From Pseudoscleropodium purum (lineage: Eukaryota > Streptophyta > Bryopsida > Hypnales > Brachytheciaceae): a stretch of DNA of 64,000 nt. The translations under genes and the position numbers were made by a program. The notes under the pieces were generated by a model, which made no database searches, was not told the origin of the DNA, and was given only the letters and a program-made list of their open reading frames with translations. Shown piece after piece: positions 24,900 to 37,116 of the stretch. Where the stretch lies: NCBI GenBank assembly GCA_963969395.1, contig OZ017803.1, positions 1,240,001 to 1,304,000 of the forward strand. Reading direction: 5' to 3'. Position 1 is the first letter of the stretch. Each line of letters begins with the position of its first letter.

Positions 24900-25440
24900 T
24901 AGCTTCCAAGATTAGCGACATATTAGAAAGAAGGTCCTAGCTACCCCGAGGCTTCGAAACAACTAGTTACCCTAGTAATTCTAGCTTAGGCCTGAACGGC
25001 GAAGCCTTGGCTTGGCACTACCAACTTCTTGAAAAACCCAATCTTTATTGATTAAGTGGGTTTCCTTGAGGGAACTCAAGACAGATAGCATACCCCCTTA
25101 GAACCTCCAAATTAGCCCCTAGCACCTAGCATTGAAGCCCCAGCATCCCTACATTAAACCCCAGCACCATGCATTGAGTTTCCAACACCTTGCCTCAAGC
25201 TCCCAACACCCCATCAAGTCCACAACTGGGTACTAGGTTGGGTCCGTAGTCTAGGGTACGGGGCCAGGTCCGTAGAATGAGGCTCCAAGGAGGGTCTATA
25301 GAATGGGGGTTTGGGGGTAGGGTTTGTAGTTTGGAGCTTCAAAAGGTCCACATAGTGGGGGCTTCGGGGCAAAGTCCGTAGTTCAGGGCTCTGGAGGGAA
25401 GGGGGGGAGGGAAGGGAGGGGAGGGGATATTGAAAGCAAT
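24900..25440. repeat. C-rich then G-rich degenerate tandem repeats
   Basis: 25,090-25,215 has C-rich units (agcacc...cattga...cccc) of about 25 bp; 25,225-25,400 has G-rich units (gggtccgtag...ggg) of about 27-35 bp. Strand skew flips between them. The G-rich part ends in a run of GGG tracts (25,391-25,427). Confidence 0.55.
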
Positions 25441-25615
25441 TTAAATTAAATTATTTCTGAACTAGAGGGAGGGGGTACTAAAAACAATTTAATTTAATTT
25501 ATTTTTGAATTGTGGGGAGGAGATACTAAATTTTTTTTAATTGAAATTTTTTTTCAACTGATTGGTGGAGGGTGGTATATAAAAAGAATTATATAAAACA
25601 AAAAAATTAAACAAA

Positions 25616-25656
25616 TTTTGAACTCATTGTGACAATTTGTCACAATGAGCTCAAAA
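25616..25656. repeat. 41-bp perfect-like stem-loop
   Basis: 19-bp arms (TTTTGAACTCATTGTGACA and its complement with one mismatch) around a 3-base loop. No flanking gene explains it. Confidence 0.7.
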
Positions 25657-28600
25657 GAGACATTTGTGTCTCACTAATCAATTTTAATATACATTGCAAT
25701 AGTATTAGAAAATTTTACATGTCTTCATGTTTCTATTAGTTTAAATTACTTATGCAATACATTTTTAAGGATAAACACTAAATGCATATCATTTTGGTTT
25801 GGTGTTTGCAAGAGGATATTCTTTCATACAAGTGGTGCAAGCTTACTTAAAAATTGATAAATATTATGGAATAGAATTCCCATGATAGAATTTGGTTCAC
25901 TAAATTTTACAATTACAAAAAGGCATCATAATTGTTTAGGCTTTTCTTTCATATTTTGAATATCTAAGTTAAAATGGCATTGTTTAGAAAACTGCCTTTC
26001 TAATTCTATGTTTTTTCATGTATAAAACTTCAAAAATATTAGCAATTATAATGTTCAATATGTGAAACTAAATGGTTCTCATTGTTGAAGAAATAGGAAA
26101 TGAAGAAATGTCTAACCCTAAAAATATATGACACCATTAAAGGTTGACCAAAAAATGAACAAAATGTAATGCCCTATTGAATATCCACTTTGAAAACCAA
26201 TGATTGGATATAGAATATGTAATTCCAAGTCAAAGAAAAACAAACTCTTCATAGAAGAAGTCACATGTATGCAATGCATTAGATACTAAATGCAAATTAT
26301 CCAATAGTACTTGTAGAATTGCTAAAAACTCTAAATTTAAATAATGTAGTATAAAAATGTATACTTGACATTAAACAATAAAACCACAATCAATACGCAC
26401 ATCAAAATAAAAAGATTCCAATCATTCTCCCAAATCTTCATCCATACTGGATGTACCACCATATCATTAGCTACCATGTCAAATGGCTAATAAGGACATC
26501 AATGGAATAGACATCGCTCACCAATTACATCCCTATAAAGTAATTATATGAAAAGAAAACTAAAAACCCTCAATAAATGTCACCATTCATCATCTCTCTT
26601 GGATATGTCAACGTGGCATTCCCCAACATAGTCCTTTATTGACACATTTCATCTTTGAAACTAACAAAAGACTCTTCATATTTGTCCAAATCAATTTGTC
26701 TAAGCCTACAAGGAAAATAAAAAAAATTCTCTTATATTTTTTTTCTAAAAGACATCAAATCTTTGATAGTGAACACATACTTTATTTTTATTTTTATTTT
26801 TTTTTGGTAGAACTTTTTACTCACTTGTTGAATTATATACTTAAGAAAATAAATAGTTAAAATCATCACCAATTGCAAGATTATGATGTTTGAATTCAAA
26901 TACAAGTTTTTTACAACCCATGAGATGGAGGTTTATATTTCACACTTTCTATGAAAAATTGTATATCCTACTTTTCAACAAGGCTACATTTCTAAGTGAA
27001 AAATTTTCAGTTGAGTAAATAGATTGAATATATATGAAAAATAATTTTATAATAAATACTTCCTATTCATTCTTGAAGATTTAAAGTAGAAAATGTTCAT
27101 ATTAGCATGATATAAGATTGCCAATAATTCAAAAAATAGTTGAAAATGCATTACAAAAATTCTGAGGCTTCAAAAGGGCTACCAACTTGTAGGGTAGCAG
27201 TGCAATTAGAATTTATTTTAAATTAATTAAATTATATATATGTATATAAATTTAAATTTTGAAATCTGATGTGGCACTAATATTGCCACGTCATCACCAC
27301 ATCAGATTTTTTTTAATTAATATTTTTTTATTTTAAAAAAAAGTTCCCCCAAAAATGAATTTTTTATTGTTCTATAACTGCAATGCCGGGGGGGGGGGGG
27401 CCGAAAATCAAAAGTTAATGGCCCTTTGGAGACCTCAAAACTTTTGTAATGGTTTTGGTAAGCAATCTACACCTTAACCAATGCTTTTGTTTTTTCTAAA
27501 AATTTAAGAATTGAGCTCAAAAAATAACTCTAAATATTATTAATATAAAGATATATCCTATTTGCAAACACAATGAAACTTGTCATAACTTTCATTTCAT
27601 TTAAGTTTTGAATCACTCTATTCTTTTAAAAAGGGGCAAAAAAATTTTGCTTCATTAATTGCTTCAATTTAGTCTTTAATGTAAAAGATCCACGTAACTT
27701 TGCGATACATATTGGATTTGCACAAAACAAGATTGACATGAAGATAATGAAGATTAGGTGCTACATTGAAAATATCATAAAATGAAACAAGAATCCAAGA
27801 TTACTAAAGGTTTACAACCTATCCAATTTAAATTTACAATCAATAAAAAAGATTAAGAATTATAAATTCTATAAAGTTGATAACATAGATTCGTAAATGT
27901 TAGCATTTAAAGTATAAAAGTATTTTTTGGTCATCACTCAATAGATTCAAATGTTTGATAGACCTTCATTCCCATTGTTGTAAAAGATTTGCATTCTCTA
28001 AATTTGAGGTTGAAAACCATTACAAAGAAAATCATGCTTTAGTTGCTACTCGTTTACAAATTTTGAAAGGTTGTTCAAGGTGTAGAATTTTGCATTAGAT
28101 GAAGCTCCTATACTTGTCAACATTCTCGAAACTTTGAGAATTTTTTTTTGAATTCAATTGGGCATATATAGTATCTTAGTGTTCATAACAATCTATGAAT
28201 GGATAATATAAAGATTATTGTTTGAATAAGAAGAAAGAATTTTAATATACACTAAAAGAAAAACATGTTCACCACAACTAGTTTAGAAAGGACTAAGTGT
28301 AATATACAAATTTCCTTCAACTTGCAACCATTATTATTAGTACTAAATCTAATCTAGATACATTATTTTAGTCACAAAGCAGTAGTAGAATGAAGTGTAA
28401 GATTATGAGAATGTAATAGAGTTCAAATTAGAATTAATGTGAGATATTGTCCATCCATAATTCATCACAATTGTCAATGTGGACAAGTCTATGCTCTATA
28501 GAATCTACCATTTTGATTCGTAGTTGAAAATATCTAAATTTGAATAGAAAACAACTACAATTGTAGTTCCACGAGAGTTGAATTTGATTAGAAAACAACT

Positions 28601-29735
28601 ACAACTATAAAATGATTGTCATTTTTTAGTTGAAATGATGTGGGAAACCATTCGACTATTGTGCTACTAGGATTCTTTAGAATTTCTCATGCCCCCAAGC
28701 TTCATTGTTAGGGTTTTTCAAAAGCTTTGAGTCTCTTTCTTTTCATATGCTATTATTTTCTTTGTTTTCCACACATGTGGTGAGATCTATAGAAGCTTGA
28801 ATGGTTAGAGTAGTTTGAATCGAATGGTTATTTGAATTAATTGTAGTGAAAGCTCTATCTATATTGTAGCATCCCTATATTGCAACATCTCTTGATCCAA
28901 ATCTAACTGTTGGAATATTTGGAAACAACTTAGAAGGGAATGATCAAGCAAATTTTGTATCTTTTGTAGGAATTGGAGCAAGCAATTGAGGTTTTGTAAT
29001 GATGGTTTGGATGGGTATTTTTGGAATATATTGTCATTTGTTGCAACATGTCAAGTTTAGAGAGCCCTAGAGGTGGATTGCATGCGGCATCTCCATCTTT
29101 CTAATTTTGTTTGTTGGAATCACATCGAGTCTCATCCTAGACTTGATGTTGTTGGGCTTGGTCAATTTAGAAGTAATGTAGTAGAGTAGGAGTAAGACAA
29201 AGAAGAAGCAAGCTTGTGACAAAATCTAAAGTCTAACCCCTAATCCATGGTTGGAAGATGTTTATTCAATTTCTATAAATTGAAACATTGAGCCCTAAAA
29301 ACACTTTTATTTCCAAATTCCAAACCTAAGGTCATATGCTTTTGCTTGTGAGATTTGAAAAAAAGAATTCATTGACAATACAATCATCATTTTTATTTCA
29401 TTCTAAGGTTTAGTTTTGGATGTAGGCAAAAACTTGAGAAATTTCAGAAATCAGAAGGTGAATGAATAGACAATCAAGTGATGTAATTGAGTAGGAGTTG
29501 TAGTTTCAAGAAACTAATTCCAAAGACATGAATTAGGATTTCAGTGAAGTACTTTTGTAAGGAATTTGTAGGTCAATTAATTTTATGTTGTCATAATATA
29601 TTGTTCACATTTAAAAAAAATATTTTTGAGTATTATGTATTCTTAGAAGTTACTCTTGATTTCAATTGTTTGATTTGGGTTAAGTTTTTTCTTTGTTGAG
29701 TGATTTAAGATTATTTAATTTCTAAAGTATTAAAT
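25657..29735. other. AT-rich DNA, no gene seen
   Basis: About 4 kb without a credible frame. A run of 13 G occurs at 27,388-27,400 in otherwise AT-rich DNA. Confidence 0.5.
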
Positions 29736-29739
29736 TGTG

Positions 29740-30318
29740 TTTTTTGGCAACATAGTGATTTTAGGCAACTGACTACAAACGAAATTTTCATTTTTTTGCT
29801 CAAATTTCCACACAACATTTGCCAAAAGAGTAGCTTCATGAGCTGTTCGAGCAACTCATGCAATAACTTTTTAACCACATTAGAAGAGTTTGGGGGGTCT
29901 AGTAGCCTATTTCGGGCTTGTTTCCTTGCAACTGTTCCCCACAGCGAGGAGAATGGCCTGTTGTCAGAATTTTTATTTTCATAAAATTTTTATTTTTAAT
30001 TAGTCTCCAAATGCAAAAAAAAATGAAAAATGAAAAATGAAAAAAAAAATTGGTCAATGACGTGGTAGGGTCTCGGCTACGTCAGACCGCTGTGCCAAAC
30101 CTATTTCATGCGTTTGCAAGCTGTGATAACTCATAGGCATCCAGAGGCCCCAAAAATCTTCTAATGTGAAGTCAAAAATTATGAAAATTGTTGGGCCTTG
30201 AAGCTACTCCTCAAGCAAATGTTGTGTGAAAATTTTAGCAATCTATTTTTTGTTTGAAGTGAGTTGCCCAAAATTGCTATGTTGTCAAAAAAATGCAGTT
30301 TTTATTTGTAGGGGTTAA
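29740..30318. mobile_element. palindromic R1-end element with M-family MITE at its centre
   Basis: Two inverted R1 ends (ggcaacatagtgattttagg on the left and its counterpart near 30,270-30,290) flank an M-family MITE at 29,880-30,164 (TTAGAAGAG ... CTTCTAA). The MITE sits exactly at the centre of symmetry. The right end closes in GGGGTTAA at 30,311-30,318, shared with the next R1 copy. Confidence 0.6.
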
Positions 30319-31251
30319 CCTCTAAAGGTCAGCGATTATGTTTTCACCAAAAATGCTCCAAAACTCTTGTTTTTGATACAAGCACCAAATATTAGATGAA
30401 AAACATTTTTTTGGCACATGTAACCGTAGGATCTTGTAGTAGACTAGTTTGAAATGATGTCAAAAAAATTTAAAAATTTTCCACCGAGTAGATTGTAAGA
30501 TAATATTGTTTGAAGTGACAAAAATCATTTTTTTGGCCTAGTGAAAATACGGGTAGCTGCACTTCATAAGATTACATTTGTATGAAAAAATATCCAAAAT
30601 GGTGGTTACTCTTTAGATTCATTCTTCAAGGCAAGCTGGCTACAAGCTTGAAAATTTTTCAATCATTTGAAATTGCACACAACATATAGGAAAAAAGAAA
30701 TAATAAGTAGAAAGAAGTACAAAGGTATTTAAAATACTAAATTGCTAAGAATTGAATTATAAAATTGAAAAATTCTAATTTTAAAGGTGTTAATGTAGTA
30801 ATAAACAATCTACATCAAATATTTTCATTTTTCCCAAAAAATATTAAAAATTGAGTTAAATAAAGGACTCCAAAGTTTTTTTTGAGTAGGAAATCCATAA
30901 CTACCCTCAAATTAGAACACCTCATACCTTTCATCTTGTAAATCAAAATGGAATGATTAAAAGCTTTTCATGTATATATAAATCTGAAATACCAATTTCA
31001 AATTTTTATTTTTGAAAAAAGTGATTTTTTAAGAAATTTTAGGATTGCCTAACAAACATTGAAAATTACATATCATGCAATAACTTCTAAATCATGTAGT
31101 CAAAACTTATGAAAATTGTTGGAACTTAAAACTACTTGGATACATATTGTGTGAAAATTTCTGCAAAAAAATATAAAAACTCCATTTGTAGTGAGTTACC
31201 CAAGATTGCTATGTTGCCAAAAGAAATGCAGTTTTGACCTTTAGGGGTTAA
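30315..31251 (-). mobile_element. R1-family TTAA-ended element, copy ii (best ends)
   Basis: 937 bp. The left end TTAACCTCTAAAGGTCA and the complement of the right end TTAACCCCTAAAGGTCA agree at 16 of 17 positions. Both lie in TTAA. No ORF of note. This copy defines the family ends. Its left TTAA (30,315-30,318) is also the end of the neighbouring element. Confidence 0.75.
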
Positions 31252-31857
31252 ACTTTCTTTGTTGAAGATAAGAGATTTAGATTAGGAAATGTAAGATCTT
31301 TCAAGATTTAGGGCTTAAAATTTATAATTTCGTAGATTTGACAGTTTATATAGAATTAGAAGTCTTCCTAGGATGAGATTTTTTCAAACAAGAATTTGAT
31401 ATTTATTCCTTCATTTGGCTAGGAATAGGATTAGATTTGAAATCCTTCAAATCTACAAACTTTTACATGATGATGAAGATGCAAACATATAATTGGTACA
31501 TTTTGTAATCTTGTGCGTTGTCACAGTTCTTTGAAAATGAAGATTCTAAATATTTTGTGAATTATACATTTCTAGAAAGCAAATGAGTCACAAATTAGAG
31601 TTGCAAATGAGTTTTACAATACAACTTTTACATGTGGCAGTATTGGCAATTTAGTCACAGATTAATGAGATTGAATAGTTGGCTTCACATGGCAATGAAT
31701 GCGACATTTGCAATCATGCAAAAAGAATATGTCGACAAAGTTTCACCTAGATTGTAAATTGAAAAACAACCCCATTTTCCTTTATGACTACATTTCCAAG
31801 AAAAACTTGTTCACAACTACTATAGGTCTCCAAACTTGCACTAATTGTAAATGTCCC

Positions 31858-34074
31858 TGTAGTCTAGTTTTTCAGCTTTTTGTAGAACTTTTTTTGAGTT
31901 TCTATGACATTTCCTATATTATTTATATATATTTTGAGTATTTAGTGTTAAAATTGTCCAGAGTACACTAAAAGTTCCAAAAAGTCAAAAAATACTTTGG
32001 TTTATAGTAGAAACAACAGTTAAAAGAAAATAAATAAATAAAAGACAAGTTAGTTAAAGAAAAGCAGGAAGATAAAGAAAAAGAAAACGAGAAAAATTAG
32101 AGATTCAGGAGGCGCAGTGAATGTCATGCTGATCGCGAGCGCTGCAACCTCTCCAATCACCCCCGGAATTCAACATTTAGTCTTGTTTTTCTCTCATTTC
32201 TCTCTCTCATTCATCGTTTTCTCCCGTGCTGTCGTGCGCTGTACATCGCGCATTTTCTGAGTGCTGTTCATTATGTACTTTGCACTGATCTTTGTGCTGT
32301 AATTTGCGCGTTTGGGCAAATAATAAAATTTTGTTTAGCGCAGTTTTGGGCAGTGTATTTGTGCTGTTTGAGATTGTGATTTGTTAGTTTTGTGTAATCA
32401 GTAAGATGGAGTGATTGGGCTGAAGTCTGTGTTTTGGAGTACGATCGGTGGTGGATGGAGACATCGGGAGTTCAGCTATCATGGTGATTTAGGGTTCTGA
32501 TCGAAGACCGAAGCACGGATGAGTGTAATTTTGTTTAAAAATTTGAGATTGACTGGCGCTGCTGTTGCTTCTAAATTAAAGTCAGTGCAGATACAGCAGA
32601 CGTTGGAGGTTCCAGTTTGAAAATTTCTCAGTGTAGGTTCGACGAACACCAGCGAGCAACGTTGTAGTGCAAAAGCTCAAGCTTCTGTTGATCGGTTGAT
32701 TGAAATCAAACTACTGCAACGTCGTTGGGTTGATCAAAGCAATCGGAGATTGATGTCGAGCAATCTGGAATATTGATGATCTCGATCCAGGTTGGAGATT
32801 GATCCAAGTCAGGCACAGACGAAGTAATTGGAGAAGAGATCGGAGTGAATAATTGACGATCAGACGATCGAAAAGACTGAAGTCTGCGGAGTTAAAATTG
32901 TTGGAGATCGCTCTTCTCTTTGATTAAATTCGGGACTAGAGTCTGGTGCCGATGCAGGATCAGGTTCGAGGTGGTGATTGAAGATTTCTTTGGGAATCAA
33001 GGTGACCTGATCAAATTGACTGCGGTGCCACTTCAGGCGTCGAGTTTTTCTCCTTTGTGCGGGTGATCGGAGTGTGCAGAGCAATTACAATCCCAGACGG
33101 TGAGATTGAAACTTTGATTTGAAGGAGCTCTAATCGATGCTGTGATAGCAGCTCCTGTCAAAGTCAAAAATTAGGGATTTGAATCCCTAACCTATTGCCC
33201 ATCGAAACCGAGCCCGTGGTAATTGACCAGACGTGTTGCCACGGTCATAGACTCCATAAGCCACGGCCATAGGGCTGATTGTGCGACCATAGGTCCTATC
33301 CCACGGGTCATAGGGCATTAGGCCATTCAATAGAAATTTTAGCAGTTTTAAAGGTGGCTTTGGAAATTTAAAGTTTGTACTTATGGTTTTAGATATAAAT
33401 TTTGGGTGATTTGATTAATAATTTGACTCCAAAATTGAAAACGAAATAAAAAAGGGGTCAAATTTTTTGAACGGCCCTTGGGCCATGCCACTAGTTTGGG
33501 TATAGGTATAAGTGTGGTTATTAGTTTTGGATTAATGTTTTAGTTGTCATGGTTATAGGTGTTAGAATGTTGTGTTAGAAGTTTCACATATCTACATGTT
33601 GTAAGCTTGAAATTTGTGCATGTTGTAGGTAGAGCATACTAATTTGCACGTGTTTGGCCCCTATTGTCCTTGATTGTGGGTGTGTGCTGACTATTGTAAG
33701 TTGTTCTAAAACCCTCAACCTTAATTTGTTTGCTAAATACTAATACTATTACTTATAAGGTCCAAAAGTCCTGCATTGCACATGCATTCATCACAAGTCA
33801 ATCCACATTGAACTATTGTCCCAGAACTATTGTCATGAGCCAATAGTACACTAGATAGGAATGAGACGTCATACATCTGTCAATAGCATCTACTAATGGA
33901 CAGCTTGAGTGATATTTTGGGTTTTAGTGGGAATAAAAGTAAATAAACTTTTTTATCTAATAAACTAGTACATTGTGACCTTTGAATACACTACGCTAGC
34001 CTTATATAGTTCATTCCCTGGTGTTCGAACTCGGATTTAGTTGAATAAGATTAGATTCTGAAAAATATACTACA
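31858..34074 (-). mobile_element. TG...CA element B (solo-LTR-like), 2.2 kb
   Basis: Begins TGTAGTCTAG and ends ATACTACA, flanked by GTCCC and ATCCC (4 of 5). Inverted relative to element A; its middle (about 32,300-33,700), GC-richer, is missing from A. No gag, pol, primer-binding site or second LTR is visible, so a solo LTR with an unusually long LTR is the simplest reading. The 74-aa ORF at 32,860 is not supported. Confidence 0.6.
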
Positions 34075-35308
34075 ATCCCATTCAACTAAACAAGAATTTT
34101 TCTTGTAGTTAAAAAACCTTCATTTTCTTCTATTAGAATTTCAATGGAAATCTAATATACTTCATTTTTTGTTATAGCTAAAAACAAAAAATCAACCTTT
34201 AAACTATAATTCTAAATTCTTGTGTCTTTCACTTCATTAAAAAAAATAGAACAAATATAATTTTTTTATGTTTATATGGATCTATCCAACTATAATCTAC
34301 TATAGTTCAAAAACAATGTTATTTTGTTTGATCTAGGACATTAAAAAACAAATCTTATAACTCGTAATTCATGTTAAAATTCTAGAATGCATTCATACAA
34401 CCACAATCTAATAAAAAAGATTAAAATTTCATAATTTTTGTACATAGAGTCTAATTAAGATGTTTTATTATTAAACAAACATTTTCTTAGAAAACGAGAT
34501 ATGATCAAGATATTAAAAAATAAATTAGAATATTAATTTCCTCTAAAAAAATTGAAGTTTATTTGGGTATCCCTCCAAGTATATTGTTGCAAAGTGAGGC
34601 GACTTTTTGTAAAGAAATAGTTTTTGATTTTTTGCAAATAATTGTCTTCTTCAATTCCAAATCTATTTTGAATTTTTGATGCTCAAATTTTATTATTGTG
34701 ACTTAAAAAATGAATCTATTACAAAAATAAGTAGCTTCAATATACAAAAAATTGATGCCCTAAAATTAATTGCACTCTCATAAAATCAATTCTTCAATCA
34801 AATTAAACATTGTAGTTATGGAACAACATGACACAGTTATGAAGGTTGAAGACAAAAACATCATTTGAAATTCAAATTTGGTATTGAAGCATTCAATGCA
34901 ACGAGAGATATTAAAGTCAATAGTATATAATTCATGCAACTTTCAAATTTGCACCTTTAAGAACCAAATTTGAGTTTGGTTTGATTTTAGTCTTTCATTC
35001 ACATAAAATCCAATGTTTATTTCAATTACAAATTTGATTTTGCAACAATGTAATTACATTAGTAGGATAGGATTTGATTCATTAAATTATTAAGAGCATC
35101 TGCAATGGGACCTACAATAGAGACGGTAACGTCATTGTAATGTTTGAAAAGTATTTTGTAATTAAATGCATGCTCCAAATCCTCCAATGCCACCATTCTG
35201 GAGCCCTATAGTTCCGCAGCCTTAGTATGGGACCATGCATGACCGGCAATTTTTGTCTTTTTTCTTGCCCTTCAAAGAGTCTCAACAAGTTGATTCCTAG
35301 GGATCATC

Positions 35309-35790
35309 ATGACGACGATTTTGTTATCTTGTGCCAGGAAAGGGAAAAACTTCTCTAACGATGAAGAGCATCAAGTTTGTCTCAATGTGCTTCACATTTC
35401 ACAGGATTCAATTCAAGGGAATGGGCAACAAAAGGATGCATTTTGGAAGAGGATTGAAGATCACTACAACGCAAATAGGCCTATCGGGTGTGATTCACGT
35501 CTTTACTATTTACTTGAGACCAAATGGGGTATCATAAAACACGATGTTTCCAAGTTCATAGCAATCTATGGTCATTGTTACGTAGTGAGGAAGTGTTGCA
35601 AAACTCCAATGTAGCGCATCAAAATACTGAGAAGCTCCGCCATGCTAGTCGAAACAGGATTCCTCCGGCACCCATGCGTGCACTCCTTTTTCTTGTTGTT
35701 GATTCTTCAAGAAGTGAAAACGAGCAAGACAATTTGTCAACATCTATTTCAAGGGATCAAATTGAGAGCTCTCTAGGGGATCAATTCTAG
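35309..35790 (+). pseudogene. Harbinger ORF1, Myb/SANT-like DNA-binding protein
   Basis: The product from 35,309 (ATG ACG ACG) matches the plant Harbinger ORF1 / NAM-associated Myb-like pattern: RGKNF-like start (RKGKNFSNDEEHQVCLNV), FWKRIEDHYN, then W and IIKHDVSKF. Such proteins bind the element ends and bring in the transposase. The frame stops at 35,614; a continuing frame is open to 35,790, so at least one frameshift has occurred. It lies 215 bp inside the left end. Frames further right (35,849-36,181) are AT-rich and not recognised. Confidence 0.7.
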
Positions 35791-36641
35791 AGTATGGGAA
35801 TACAAAGCGCCTCCAATTTACTTCCAAATCAAGGCTTAGGGTTGGAAATTGGCAATGAAGATGTTGATGTCGCCTACCAAAACACCTAGTCATCACAGGT
35901 GGAATTCACCGCAAAAGAATTTCAAAATTGGCGCCGCTCCATTCCTATGCATGTTCATCCGCCCTTTGTGTCTCTTGGCTATCTTCTTTAGTGTTCAGGA
36001 TTTTGCCTATGACTCTTGGAAGTTTTGTGTTGTATTTAAGATAATTATTGCAATGATTGAAGCCATCCTTGTGACTACTATTTTCTATCTTTTTAGGTCA
36101 TACAATGAAGAAAATCACAGCATTGTTGCCTTTCTAATTCTTGAAGAAAAAAAGAAAAAAAGTCACAGAATGGTTAGTTAAATTGATGAGTAAACCTTCC
36201 TCATACTTAAACACTTAGGAGTTGGTTAAGGATTACTTTGAATTGGTTTAGGCCTCCTTTGAATCTATTTAGGGTTGCTTTGAATTGGTTTAGATTTTCT
36301 TTGAATTAGTCTATAGTTGCTTTGTTGCAAATTGCACCGCAATATAAATTTAATTTTAGCCCTAGTTAAGGTGTGAATTCAACTATTGTGATTTCCTTCA
36401 TGCTCAATGTGTCAAATTTCACCTAGGTTTCAAAGCTATAGTTCTACTTTTCATATAGTTTGCAATAGGATACATATAGTTGAAAACAAACTATGTTAGA
36501 ATAAGTTACATTATTGAAAATGAATGAAGGTCCCTAAAATTGTGATTTGCTGAACAATGATTAGTCATGTTTAGATTTTCCTTTCGTTCCCTACATTTAT
36601 ATAGTTTCTTTCCTAATTTTTGTTTTAGTAACCTTCTTCTT

Positions 36642-36770
36642 CAGGGTTGACGAATCTCTACGTCCGCTCCAAAATAGCGTCCGTAACCCGGACGTCCGGA
36701 CGCACGGACGCAGCGTCCCTCCCACTGTCGGAGGGCAGACGGGGCGGGGCGAACGGACGGGGCGGCTTAG
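36642..36770. repeat. left terminus and subterminal GGACGG array
   Basis: After the terminal inverted repeat come dense ACGTCCGGACG-type words up to about 36,765. hAT transposases generally bind short repeated subterminal motifs, so these are likely binding sites. The frame on the minus strand over it is composition only. Confidence 0.7.
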
Positions 36771-37116
36771 AAAACCCATTTTGGGTTTTTTGTTTTGATT
36801 GTTTTCACCAATGAAAGATTGAGAGTGAAGTCATTTGGATTTTGATTTTTCTTATATTACAATTGCGATTCAATAGAGTTGTATATCACTATTTATGTAA
36901 AAGCTAAAATATGAAATATATTTTTAATTTTTTTTGTTAAATTTCATTTTGATTTAGAAACAAAACCACTTTAAAATCCAGCGAGATGTATATCATCAAT
37001 AAACAAACAATTTTATAATAAAATGATTGAAGAAACCATTGTCATTTGTCAACATGAGCTCCATATATCATGAGCAACTAAACAATCAAACATCTAAATT
37101 CACATCTCTACAATTC

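Noticed and set aside
35849..36181. 110-aa ORF after Harbinger ORF1
   Set aside because: Hydrophobic AT-driven composition and no match to the expected ORF1 C-terminus.
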